Shown one piece after another: positions 7,356 to 15,971 of a stretch of 46,747 bases of DNA (the stretch's first letter is position 1; each line of letters starts with the position of its first letter). Under the pieces are notes generated by a model. That model made no database searches. It was not told the origin of the DNA and was given only the letters and a program-made list of their open reading frames with translations. Origin of the DNA: Thermoplasmatota archaeon (GTDB taxonomy: Archaea; Thermoplasmatota; Penumbrarchaeia; Penumbrarchaeales; Penumbrarchaeaceae). The stretch lies in contig JARVGK010000023.1 in the NCBI GenBank assembly GCA_029762535.1, positions 1 to 46,747 on the forward strand, written 5' to 3'. The position numbers and the translations under genes are program-made.

Positions 7356-10157
7356 ATGGAGAAGAAGGACGGGGCAAAGGCCGAGGACAGGATCGCAAAG
7401 AGCGCTGAGAGGATAGAGAAGATCAAGAAGGCTGGACGCGACACCAGCCAGCTGGAGGTAATACTCAGAAAGATACAGGCCGCTCACGCTTCCGGAAACG
7501 TGAAGGAGAAGAACCTGCTCGAGGCCATAAGCAAGCTTGAAGGGCTGCTGCAGGTCACCGAGAAGCTGAGCTCCAGTCCGGAGCCCTCCAAGGATAAAAA
7601 GAAGAGATCCGATGCGAAAAAGAAGACTCCCAAGGAAGAAAAGAAGGATGAGCGCACAGAAGAGGATGATATCGAAAGGAAAAACGAGATGCTCGAGCGC
7701 CTCAAGTCCGAGCTCGTCTCCTACGGAGGCGACCTGTCACCAATACACCTTCACCTCGAGGCCCTGGACAAGGCAATGGATTCCAGGGACCGCACGACCT
7801 ATCGACGTTACTTCGATGTCGTAAAGCCGTGGCTTCATGAATACCTCTTCAACCTGAAGAGGTCCAGGATGAACGAGCGCATCGAGGCGATAAGGTCCAG
7901 CATCTCCGAGATGGAGAAATGGGGCCGGATGGACCTTGTCGGCCCGATCAAAGGGGAGCTAGAGCCTTTGATCCCTCTCGCAGAGAGGGCCGGGGACGAC
8001 ATCGATATGGTCCTTTCCGATCTCGACAACATATCGGAAATGGCATATAGTGCATCGATCGAACTGGACGGAGACCTCAGGGGCAGGGTTCTATCGAAAC
8101 AGAAGGAAATTAAGGATATCCTATCAGGTTCGGAAGAGGGTCTGGACCCGAGCGAGGCCGAGGGAGACATAGAGGGCACCAACGGTATGATGGAAGAGAG
8201 AAGGTTCGAGGAGGCCATCGAGGTCCTCGATAGAAGGATCAAGTCCATGATGCTCGAGGCCAATAAGGAGCAGGTGGAAGCGAGGGACCGCTATCTCAAG
8301 CTTCTCGATCCCCTTTTCGCCAAGGTGGTCGAGCTGCAGGGTGCCGAATCCGATGTCCACAAGGGATTGCTTGAAAAGAGGAAGAGTATCGACAGCATCC
8401 CCCTGGCCAACATAGATGAGGCGCTTGTACAGCTCGAGGCGCTCCTCGACGAGGCCGCCAGGGCTTCGGCGGAGGCGGAGGAAGGCGCGATACGCGCCAT
8501 CAGGAATAGGGTCTCCGAGATGGGATCCGAACTGCTCGACATGGACGAGGAGCACAAGACGAAGCTGAACAACTTATTCATGGCCATCAACGAATCCTTG
8601 ATAGAGGCCGATCTCCAGAGTGCTTCGATAACCTTGAAGGAGGCGGAGGCCGAGTTCGATCGATTGATCCGTAAGAAGAGCAGATCGATCATGGAATCGC
8701 ATATTAAGGAGATGAGGGAGAACCTGCGTTCTCTGCGCGATAGGGGCGCGGATGTGATGCCGATAGAGGAGATGCTCGCATCCGCACAGGAGCATTTGAT
8801 GCATAACGAGGACGGCACCGCCGCGGAGAGATTGTCAAAGGCCAGGAATATGTTCACCGGATTGCTGGAGTCCACTCTCAAGGCCGATCATCAGCTATTA
8901 AGCGAGAGGATCCGAGCAGAGATCGATTCACCCGACATGCCCCCCATACCCAGAGAGACCCTTCTTGAAAGATTGGATAACAGCAAACTGCTGTTCGAGG
9001 CGGGCGATCTCCCTGAAGCCGTCACGATCCTTAGAGAGACCGAGGAAGAGATCAGGAGCTCCAAGATGTCCTCGGTGCTAAATGAGAAGATGGATGAGCT
9101 TGAGGGGCTGATTCGCGAAGCATCGGCCTTCGGCCTCGACGTTCGCGAAATGGCCCAGAGCGTTTCCGACGCGCGCACCCTCAACGAGAGAGGGGACCTC
9201 GAAGGAGCTTTACAGGTCGTCTCGACCTCCAAGGTAGGGATCGAAGCGATGATCAGGGAGAGGAACCTCAGGAAGCTCGAGGCGGATATCGAGACGATCG
9301 TCATGGAGCTTAGGAGGCTGAACGCCGCCCCTGATGACCACAAAGAGACCATCGCGCGTTCGTATTCCCTGTTAGAGGCCGATAGGATCGACGAGGCAAT
9401 CAAAGAATTGACCGAGCTCAAGGCCAACCTTAAAAGAAAGCTCGACAGGAGAAGAACAGAGGTTATGATAGACACCATGTCGGCGCGGATACGCGAGGCC
9501 AGGGCCTTCGGTCTCGACATGTCTTCGTTCAAGGCCGCGCTGACAAAAGCAGGGGTCAGGTTCGAGATCGGGGACCTTGATGGTGCCATGAAGGACCTCA
9601 TCACCAACCTGGAGTCCCTGGAGGCCCTCATAAACGAAAGGAAGCTGTACAGGAGCAGGATGGACCGGCTCCGGGGATCACTGATATCTATTGAGGGAAA
9701 GGTCCAGAGGCTTTCGCAGAGGAACGTGGACACCTCGCACCTGAAGGAGGACATCGTCAGGTTGAAGGGTTTGATCGAAACCGGGGACGAGCCCGCCTCC
9801 AAAGAGCTCTACGAGCGTCTGGACGGAGAGATCACACGCCTTTTCAGGATGGTCCCGGTGGGTTCGATATCGGAACCGAATGCCCATACGAACAATTTCC
9901 CCGATTCACGTTCCCGCTCGTCCATCGAGGCCAAGAGCGCTCCGGTCCAACAAGAGGAGCTTGACCCCTTCGAGGCCAGAAAAAGGCTACAACTGCTGCT
10001 TACACGCATAGGAAGGGCAGTGCAGATGAGGGGGGGTATCGATGTCCACGATGAGATAAAGGCCGAGCTTGAGGGGATAAAGGCCCTCATCGTGGAGAAG
10101 AGATACAACGAAGCTTACGTCATCGCCATGGAATGCATGAAGAAGCTGGGCGGTTGA
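7356..10157 (+). CDS. Long cytoplasmic helical-repeat (coiled-coil/TPR-like) protein
   Basis: ATG 7356 is preferred because AGGTG at 7345-7349 sits six bases upstream; GTG 7329 would add nine residues. The 933-residue product has no signal peptide or membrane helix and is almost entirely charged alpha-helix. A repeated element of the form AFGLD...A...GDLEGA recurs, clearest at about residues 584-625 and 711-750, with looser copies (RRFEEAIEVL, GDLPEAVTIL, DRIDEAIKEL, KRYNEAYVIA) spread over the length. This pattern suits antiparallel helical hairpins of TPR or spectrin-like type. A low-complexity Lys/Glu segment lies near residues 75-110. A scaffold or cytoskeleton-like role is possible; no enzymatic motif is present. 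Confidence 0.75.
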   Translation: MEKKDGAKAEDRIAKSAERIEKIKKAGRDTSQLEVILRKIQAAHASGNVKEKNLLEAISKLEGLLQVTEKLSSSPEPSKDKKKRSDAKKKTPKEEKKDERTEEDDIERKNEMLERLKSELVSYGGDLSPIHLHLEALDKAMDSRDRTTYRRYFDVVKPWLHEYLFNLKRSRMNERIEAIRSSISEMEKWGRMDLVGPIKGELEPLIPLAERAGDDIDMVLSDLDNISEMAYSASIELDGDLRGRVLSKQKEIKDILSGSEEGLDPSEAEGDIEGTNGMMEERRFEEAIEVLDRRIKSMMLEANKEQVEARDRYLKLLDPLFAKVVELQGAESDVHKGLLEKRKSIDSIPLANIDEALVQLEALLDEAARASAEAEEGAIRAIRNRVSEMGSELLDMDEEHKTKLNNLFMAINESLIEADLQSASITLKEAEAEFDRLIRKKSRSIMESHIKEMRENLRSLRDRGADVMPIEEMLASAQEHLMHNEDGTAAERLSKARNMFTGLLESTLKADHQLLSERIRAEIDSPDMPPIPRETLLERLDNSKLLFEAGDLPEAVTILRETEEEIRSSKMSSVLNEKMDELEGLIREASAFGLDVREMAQSVSDARTLNERGDLEGALQVVSTSKVGIEAMIRERNLRKLEADIETIVMELRRLNAAPDDHKETIARSYSLLEADRIDEAIKELTELKANLKRKLDRRRTEVMIDTMSARIREARAFGLDMSSFKAALTKAGVRFEIGDLDGAMKDLITNLESLEALINERKLYRSRMDRLRGSLISIEGKVQRLSQRNVDTSHLKEDIVRLKGLIETGDEPASKELYERLDGEITRLFRMVPVGSISEPNAHTNNFPDSRSRSSIEAKSAPVQQEELDPFEARKRLQLLLTRIGRAVQMRGGIDVHDEIKAELEGIKALIVEKRYNEAYVIAMECMKKLGG

Positions 10158-10158
10158 T

Positions 10159-11511
10159 TCACCATAGCATGAAGAGCACCGGGACCATCAGCACCCCCAT
10201 GGAATGCGTCCTACGGATCCCCGTCAGGGGCGGTATCATCCCGATCATCGTGGAAACGGCAAGAATGATGACCCCGATCCAACCCGTGAATGCGAAGACC
10301 ATTGCCGTTATGAAGACTATGATGCCGACCACCACCTTCCTGTAAGGCATTCGGGGCATGATATTGGCCAATCTCTTCCCCATGAACAAGGTCAGGAAGA
10401 AGCCCAGTGTCGAGGCTATCAGGGCAGAGATCAACAGGAGAGAAAGCTCCTGTGGCATCTGGGCGGACCACTGCCTCACGTCAATGAGCTGGTCCACGAC
10501 TATCGCTGCTCCTGACCTGGGCCTCAGGATGATGAACAGGGCGCTGAGCACGAAAAAGGAGTTCGCCGTGTTGATGGCGGAGAGCGTGAGGATCACCGAC
10601 GAGGGTTTTGGGTCCTTCCGGAATAGCATCGCGATCACCGTTGCGATCCCTCCGCTCATTCCGGGGAGGAAGCCTACGACGGACCCCGCGATCCCTCCTG
10701 ATACGATCGAGGGAGCGGCCTCCTTGAGGTCGACACCCTGCCGCTCTATCCTCTGATGCGGCACGGATGCACCGCCTCGGAGCGATTCTATAAGGGTGGA
10801 TGTGCCGAAAAGGCCGGATAGCGCCGGGAACAGGACCGATGGCATCAGTCCGAATGGCGAGCTGACGTTCATGTCGAGAATGAGAAGTCCCAGGGTCCCC
10901 GCCAGTACGAACTGGAAACATGCGAGCGCAACCCCCAGGGGTCTCGAGAGCAATCCCTTTTCATACGTTATGCCTTCCTCGTTCCTTTTCCTTAAATAGG
11001 GTATCGAAGCGCTCTCAGTGACCAGCATCAGTATGCAGACCCCCATAAGGATGTAGGGTATGTACGACTTCATGAACGAATACAATCCGACAGGTTCGTT
11101 CATAAGCATCATGTAGGGTAGAAGCAGTATGAACCCTACCATGACCGCTCCGAAGCTACCTACGGCCGAAAGATGGACCGCGGTGAATCCCCTGCCCTCA
11201 AGCAACATCGAATGGGCGGGTAATACGGACAGGGCGGTATCCCCCTCCGGCGCACCCAAGAAGGTCGAGGGGATGAAATCCAGAAAGGTGTGGGCCATGG
11301 ACGTGGCGACGACCGTGGCTCCGACAAGCAGCAGGATCGTCCATTCATCCAATCCCGTTATGACCCCTATGATCGCCGCTATCGAGGGGCTCAATGAAAG
11401 CAGTATGATCGCTACGTTGTTCACATGTACGCCGGGTGTGAGGCCCGTGAACGTCCCCAGTAGAGTGCCCAACAGGCAGAAGAGGACTATAAGGCCGAGG
11501 ACCTCGATCAA
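10159..11511 (-). CDS. TctA-family integral membrane permease (COG1784-like)
   Basis: A polytopic membrane protein of about 450 residues with roughly ten to twelve helices. Two TctA-type signatures occur in the two halves: GTFTGLTPGVHVNN near residue 20 and VVGFLPGMSGGIAT near residue 278, the inverted-repeat Pro-Gly loops that line the substrate site in tripartite tricarboxylate transporter permeases. No TctB or periplasmic TctC partner is in the window, as is common for the archaeal members, so the substrate is open. The start is TTG 11511, whose TTGA overlaps the TGA stop of the upstream gene, implying translational coupling to the OB-fold-like exported protein. It converges with the helical-repeat gene, one base apart. 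Confidence 0.85.
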   Translation of the reverse strand: MIEVLGLIVLFCLLGTLLGTFTGLTPGVHVNNVAIILLSLSPSIAAIIGVITGLDEWTILLLVGATVVATSMAHTFLDFIPSTFLGAPEGDTALSVLPAHSMLLEGRGFTAVHLSAVGSFGAVMVGFILLLPYMMLMNEPVGLYSFMKSYIPYILMGVCILMLVTESASIPYLRKRNEEGITYEKGLLSRPLGVALACFQFVLAGTLGLLILDMNVSSPFGLMPSVLFPALSGLFGTSTLIESLRGGASVPHQRIERQGVDLKEAAPSIVSGGIAGSVVGFLPGMSGGIATVIAMLFRKDPKPSSVILTLSAINTANSFFVLSALFIILRPRSGAAIVVDQLIDVRQWSAQMPQELSLLLISALIASTLGFFLTLFMGKRLANIMPRMPYRKVVVGIIVFITAMVFAFTGWIGVIILAVSTMIGMIPPLTGIRRTHSMGVLMVPVLFMLW

Positions 11512-12677
11512 ATCGCCGACCCCGCTTCTATGTAGTAGGCGTTCCTGTCGATATCGAACTTCACGATACCCCTGTGCTCGATATTGCCCTCGGATGCGCC
11601 GCGGATCTCGATCGAGGTGTTCTCATCGATTAGAAGGTCCATGTCCACCGTGCGGATGAGCTGCGCCTCTACGATGACGGCGCAGCCCTCGTATTCGCCG
11701 ATCCCGTAAGGCAGGGATGAGAGCCTCAGGCTCCAGGGGCCGTGGGCCTTGAGCAGCTGCAATGAGGACGGCAGCAGGTTGTACCTCATTCCCGATGGGT
11801 CCCATTCCAGAGAGCAGTTGATCAATCTTACCAGATCGCCCCTGGTCACGTTCTCCACGCTCTCCTGCATGAAGGCCTTTATCGATACCCTGGCCCCCTC
11901 CGAGGATTCCCCTATGTAAAGAGTTCGTCCGGTCGGGGTGTATCGAAGGTATCCTTCTATCACAAGCGGGTCGCGACTCACATGACCCGGTTCGAATCCC
12001 ATCAGCTCGTTCAGGGATGTAGCGACGGGTACTGCCTTGAACGTCGTCCTGACCGATCCGGACCCATAGCATATCAGGCCCCCCGATCGGTCATGAAGCC
12101 CGGTTGCCTCGATCCCGTCCCCTGTCCCGAATTCGCCCTTAGTGTTCATGACGAGGACCCAGATCCTCTCCCTGGCGGCCCCGGACCCGAACCTCTCGAT
12201 GGTCAAGTTCAACGAGGAGTATCCCTGCCTGTTCACGGATATCACCGTTCCGTTTAGCCGGCAGATATCCCCCTTTGTGATGCCTGAGTATTCCATGGGC
12301 TCCTGGCCTTTTTTGACCCTGACCGACCGGTCCGTCGGGACCGAGATGATTATCGCATCCCCCATTTCGAACGGCTCCCCTTTGATAATGACCAGGTCTC
12401 CCGGGTCGAACGTACTCGATGACCTTTCCACCGAAGCTTCGAGAAGGGCCCCCTCATCATGGACGAGCATTTGGACGAGCCCTCCCTTTTGAGCCGAAGA
12501 GCCAACGACCGTTCCTTTCACCTCGACCGTTTCTCCGATATATGATCCAAGGTCCGGGATGCCAACTTCCCGCGTTCCGGATAGCGAGGAGATGAGGGTT
12601 AGAACTGCCAGCCCCAGAACGGAGAATGCTATCACGATCATTCGTATCCTCTTCTCATCGAGCCATGCTGCCTTCAT
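11508..12677 (-). CDS. Membrane-anchored exported protein with repeated OB-fold-like modules
   Basis: ATG 12677 is chosen because AAAGGTG lies five bases upstream; an ATG 18 bases earlier lacks an SD. An N-terminal helix (about residues 13-34) acts as signal anchor. The rest is beta-rich and outside the membrane. At least three modules open with the pattern of small OB folds: GETVEVKGTVVGSS, GDICRLNGTVISVN and DPLVIEGYLRYT, each with a following strand-rich half. Such modules bind nucleic acid or sugars in other proteins; here, outside the cell, the ligand is unknown. Co-transcribed and coupled with the TctA-type permease, so it may be its accessory or substrate-binding partner (inference). 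Confidence 0.65.
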   Translation of the reverse strand: MKAAWLDEKRIRMIVIAFSVLGLAVLTLISSLSGTREVGIPDLGSYIGETVEVKGTVVGSSAQKGGLVQMLVHDEGALLEASVERSSSTFDPGDLVIIKGEPFEMGDAIIISVPTDRSVRVKKGQEPMEYSGITKGDICRLNGTVISVNRQGYSSLNLTIERFGSGAARERIWVLVMNTKGEFGTGDGIEATGLHDRSGGLICYGSGSVRTTFKAVPVATSLNELMGFEPGHVSRDPLVIEGYLRYTPTGRTLYIGESSEGARVSIKAFMQESVENVTRGDLVRLINCSLEWDPSGMRYNLLPSSLQLLKAHGPWSLRLSSLPYGIGEYEGCAVIVEAQLIRTVDMDLLIDENTSIEIRGASEGNIEHRGIVKFDIDRNAYYIEAGSAI

Positions 12678-12740
12678 CACAACACCTTTGAACATCCGGT
12701 CTTAATGTCCTCTCTCAAAGTCCCGTTTATGGATAATAAA

Positions 12741-12750
12741 CTTAAATACA
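12741..12750 (+). promoter_or_regulatory. TATA box in the divergent spacer
   Basis: CTTAAATACA lies 46 bases before ATG 12796. The predicted transcript start near 12774 leaves a short leader containing the SD GAGGTG at 12787-12792. Confidence 0.5.
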
Positions 12751-12795
12751 CTTGAGAACGATATCTACCTGTATATAATAGTTGTCGAGGTGATT

Positions 12796-13257
12796 ATGTC
12801 CCTGAGAAAAGATGAGATATCACGGTCAAGCCACAACGAGGTGGAAGGAGGAGCCACGGTCATATCGAGCAGGAGCCTTGCAAGCGCCATTCAGCGGTCC
12901 TTCGTCAAACGGAGGAGAGAGGGCGGGATCGAGAATTCGGTGGCGCAGGAGATGGCGGACCATGTGCTGAACTTCTTCGGATACGGGGAGAGGATCATCG
13001 ACAACATGCTCCGCGTCGACGACAGGGACATATTCTACATGCTTGAGGACCTGGGAATATTGAAGACCGAGAGGGAGGAGACCACCCTCTATGACGGCAG
13101 GGAATGGCGGATCAATTACTGGACGATGAAGAAGGGTTACATCGAATCTCTGATCAATGGGGCGGGATACGGTTCCAAGACCCTCGAGGTCCAGGAGGAG
13201 GATCCTTACAAGGACCTTCCAGACGACCTATGGAGGCGGGGGGACGAATCCTTTTGA
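12796..13257 (+). CDS. Small Thermoplasmata-type conserved protein (possibly DUF6015)
   Basis: ATG 12796 is set by the SD GAGGTG ending four bases upstream. The 153-residue protein is soluble and mostly helical, with a conserved-looking centre (NFFGYGERIIDNML, FYMLEDLGIL, EREETTLYDGREWRINYW) suggesting a winged-helix-like fold: helices followed by a beta hairpin. I recall similar small proteins in Thermoplasmata genomes under the name DUF6015, but that match is from memory and the function is unknown. It is followed 68 bases later by the double-glutaredoxin gene on the same strand. Confidence 0.6.
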   Translation: MSLRKDEISRSSHNEVEGGATVISSRSLASAIQRSFVKRRREGGIENSVAQEMADHVLNFFGYGERIIDNMLRVDDRDIFYMLEDLGILKTEREETTLYDGREWRINYWTMKKGYIESLINGAGYGSKTLEVQEEDPYKDLPDDLWRRGDESF

Positions 13258-13325
13258 ACCCTTCAGGCGCAAAGATTAACTGGACATCGCCCTGGAAATG
13301 AACCATATGAAAAGGAGGCATGTGT

Positions 13326-13973
13326 TTGGCCCTTATGGATGAGGAGACAGCGGGAAAGGTGAAGGAAGCCCTTTCAGAGATGGTTGGCAACGTTCACATC
13401 ATCGTGTACACGGACGGTGCGGACTGCCGCCACTGCGAGGACGTTCTGGGCATACTGAAGGAGTTGTGCGAGATGTCCCCCCTTTTGACCTTCGAGGAGA
13501 GGCCGGAGGAGAGAGGGTCGGAACACGGCGTCGATCAGTTCCCCGCGATAGTTGTCATGAAGGGCTCCAAGGAAGAGAATTCATACACAGGGATACGTTT
13601 CTTCGGTGTTCCAGGAGGGTACGAGTTCACCTCCCTGCTCGATTCCATCCTTACCGTTTCCAAGGGCGACGAGCTTATCACACCGGCTGTGAGGGAGGAA
13701 CTGCGCGCATTAGATAAGGACATACACATAAAGGTATTCGTCACCCCCACTTGCCCATACTGTCCGAGAGCCGTGATCCTGGCCCATCACCTTGCACTAT
13801 ACAGCGACAGGATAGTCGCGGATATGATAGAGGCGACCGAGTTCCAGGACCTCGCCATCAAATATCAGGTCATGGGCGTGCCCAAGACCATCGTCAACGA
13901 CAGGTTCACACAGGAAGGGGCAGCCCCCGAGAGGATGATAATGGACCTCATCAGAAAGGCCTCTCGGGCGTGA
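13326..13973 (+). CDS. Protein disulfide oxidoreductase, double thioredoxin/glutaredoxin fold
   Basis: Two thioredoxin-fold units in tandem, as in archaeal and thermophile PDO proteins of about 220-230 residues. Unit 1 (about 1-110) has the redox motif CRHC preceded by YTDGADC; unit 2 (about 115-215) has CPYC in FVTPTCPYCPRA and the cis-Pro loop GVPKTIVN. PDO catalyses cytoplasmic disulfide formation and isomerisation with thioredoxin-reductase-like partners. Start: GGAGG at 13314-13318 is only one base from ATG 13320 but seven from TTG 13326, so TTG is preferred; ATG 13335 is also possible. The motif of unit 1 is less canonical than that of unit 2, which is usual in the family. Confidence 0.85.
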   Translation: MALMDEETAGKVKEALSEMVGNVHIIVYTDGADCRHCEDVLGILKELCEMSPLLTFEERPEERGSEHGVDQFPAIVVMKGSKEENSYTGIRFFGVPGGYEFTSLLDSILTVSKGDELITPAVREELRALDKDIHIKVFVTPTCPYCPRAVILAHHLALYSDRIVADMIEATEFQDLAIKYQVMGVPKTIVNDRFTQEGAAPERMIMDLIRKASRA

Positions 13974-14025
13974 TCACGACAATAATTAATACCCCCGGGC
14001 CCGTGTAGGTCCGGAGGGAAGAAGA

Positions 14026-14949
14026 ATGAAAGGAGCGGTCTCCCTTGTGTTCTTGCTGCTCTTGGCGTGCTCTGCCCTATGTTGCCCATCAGGTGCTATA
14101 GAGGGAACGCTTCCGCCACTCGTTGGGGATCCGGAGATCGAGATCGTTCTCTATCAGAGCGAGATGTGGTGTGATGTTGAGCCGGGCCAGAGGAGTGTCA
14201 TGGAGTTCACCGGCGAAGTGAATGCGGATATCACCTTCTCTCCGAGGGTACAATACCTGCTGGTCAGCATGGATTACTACGCAGAAGGTTGGCCCACTTC
14301 AGGTACTTCCGTTGTGATGTTCACGAGAGCTGACAGTACCATGCCCTTTTCGTGCACCGTCAAGGTGCCTCACGAGACGACCTCCTCCTTCATCGGAACG
14401 TTGAAGGTCAGCGGCAGATGGAGCTATCAACCGGGAACGTCGAGCGGTGACGTCGATCCGGCATACGCATCCATCAGGATATTGCCATATAGCGGGCCGG
14501 TTCTGGAAACAACGAAGAGGAACATGACGGCCCAACCTTTAAAGGACCTCGAGTTCGAGATGAGTTTACGCAATGGAGGAAACGCCGTTGACAACATCAC
14601 GCTGACGATCGAAGAGATCCCATCCCATATGGAGGCGGTCTTCCTTACGCCGACGACGATGACCCTTCAGGAGAAGGGGATCGGCAAGGTAAGGCTTCAG
14701 GTGAGGACCGGATCGTTGAGCCCTGAAGGGCACTCGACGATAAAGGTCTGCGCCAGGGGATCCCATAACGGGAGGGAGCCGGACAGCATACTGGTGCTGG
14801 ATATCGATGTGGAGACCCCTCCCTCCTCCATTCTGGGTTTGCCATGGTGGACCTCTCCTGTATTACTGTTCATATTGGTATCGGTCATCGCTATCATCGG
14901 GATCGTGTTCTTCAGGAAGAGGAGAAGGTCCCGCCGAATTTCCCGATAG
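14026..14949 (+). CDS. Membrane-anchored surface protein, first of two tandem paralogues
   Basis: GGAGG at 14013-14017 precedes ATG 14026 and an AT-rich TATA-like element (AATAATTAAT) lies at 13981-13990. Signal peptide at residues 1-24 with a Cys-rich core (ACSALCCPSG). An N-terminal beta module with an elevated Cys near residue 42 is followed by a second module (about 155-265) whose pattern RNGGNAVDNITLTIEEIP resembles NEW3/CARDB-type domains. A membrane helix at about 276-296 and a strongly basic tail (RKRRRSRRISR) end it. The next gene has the same length and plan. Binding target unknown. Confidence 0.7.
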   Translation: MKGAVSLVFLLLLACSALCCPSGAIEGTLPPLVGDPEIEIVLYQSEMWCDVEPGQRSVMEFTGEVNADITFSPRVQYLLVSMDYYAEGWPTSGTSVVMFTRADSTMPFSCTVKVPHETTSSFIGTLKVSGRWSYQPGTSSGDVDPAYASIRILPYSGPVLETTKRNMTAQPLKDLEFEMSLRNGGNAVDNITLTIEEIPSHMEAVFLTPTTMTLQEKGIGKVRLQVRTGSLSPEGHSTIKVCARGSHNGREPDSILVLDIDVETPPSSILGLPWWTSPVLLFILVSVIAIIGIVFFRKRRRSRRISR

Positions 14950-15031
14950 GGTGAGGGCCTCCGAGAGGGGATCGCTCTGCGAAAGCATATTATCCTAAAA
15001 CCGCGTTATTTTTTCAAGTTGGTGCGTAATT

Positions 15032-15967
15032 ATGGGAAGGGCCGGGATATATCTGGTCATCATGATATGCTCGTGCATATTCTTTCCGGGGTCGCTTTCC
15101 GGGGCGGAGGGAAGGGACACCGTCCCGTTTTATGGTTCGTCCGATCCCACTTTCGCGATATCCTTTGAGGGGGACAGGATCCCTGTGGATGTGGAACCTG
15201 GCAATGACATCCAATCCACTACCACAGGGAGAATAGACTGTCACCCAGGATCGCTTGCCCCGGGGCAGACCATTTACGTTACCATTTTCTCCGATTCCGG
15301 CCCCTGGGAATCGAGACTTGAGCCGAGCAACATGAGTTTCACCAGAAGCACCATTATGGAAACGTTCGTTCTTGAGGTGTACGTCCCTGCGGAGACCCCC
15401 GTCGGGGAGGAAAGGCCCATCACTGTATGGGGGAATTGGAGGATCGTTCCTGGCGTCAAGGAGGGCGGGATCGATAGGACATCGATCATGTTCTTCGTCC
15501 GGCCTTACAGCTGTGTCAACGCCACTGCGGTGGAGGACCGCAAGACCACCACGATCGGCAAGGAGACCGAGTTCACGATCCTTGTGGAGAACCGGGGTAA
15601 CATACTCGATAGATATCTCCTGACGGTCGGATACGACGGAGAATGTGATGTGATGCTGGATTCTGCGAATTTCAGCGTACCCCTGGGAAGTACCAGCAGT
15701 CTCACAATATCGCTGGTCCAGAAAAGCGGCGCCCCCGCCATGAAGACCTTCTCGATACATATCGCCGGTCAGTATCCCGGTACACAGGGGATGGCCGTGG
15801 TGACCCTTTATCTTGAGTCCAGGTACGGGCCCTCCATGATCTTCGCAAGGCCGTGGGGAGGGTTCATATCGCTCCTGATCCTGTTATGCGCAATTGCGTT
15901 CTCCGCTTTGGTCGGGACATGGTTATACCGGAGGAGAAGGGCCGTTCGCCTGTTAAAGGGCGTTTAG
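15032..15967 (+). CDS. Membrane-anchored surface protein, second tandem paralogue
   Basis: ATG 15032 has the SD GGTG at 15021-15024. Same plan as its upstream neighbour: signal peptide (about 1-24), a beta module in which a Cys (GRIDCHPGS) follows a VDVEPG-type segment (the neighbour has MWCDVEPGQ), a CARDB/NEW3-like module (VENRGNILDRYLLTVGYD), one helix at about 271-296 and a basic tail (YRRRRAVRLL). The pair looks like an old tandem duplication. It converges with the FAD oxidoreductase gene four bases away. Role unknown. Confidence 0.7.
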   Translation: MGRAGIYLVIMICSCIFFPGSLSGAEGRDTVPFYGSSDPTFAISFEGDRIPVDVEPGNDIQSTTTGRIDCHPGSLAPGQTIYVTIFSDSGPWESRLEPSNMSFTRSTIMETFVLEVYVPAETPVGEERPITVWGNWRIVPGVKEGGIDRTSIMFFVRPYSCVNATAVEDRKTTTIGKETEFTILVENRGNILDRYLLTVGYDGECDVMLDSANFSVPLGSTSSLTISLVQKSGAPAMKTFSIHIAGQYPGTQGMAVVTLYLESRYGPSMIFARPWGGFISLLILLCAIAFSALVGTWLYRRRRAVRLLKGV

Positions 15968-15971
15968 GCGC

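Noticed and set aside
8891..9802. A 303-residue minus-strand Ser/Leu-rich frame within the helical-repeat gene
   Set aside because: Shadow of Glu/Arg-rich helical coding sequence; no start signal and no domain.
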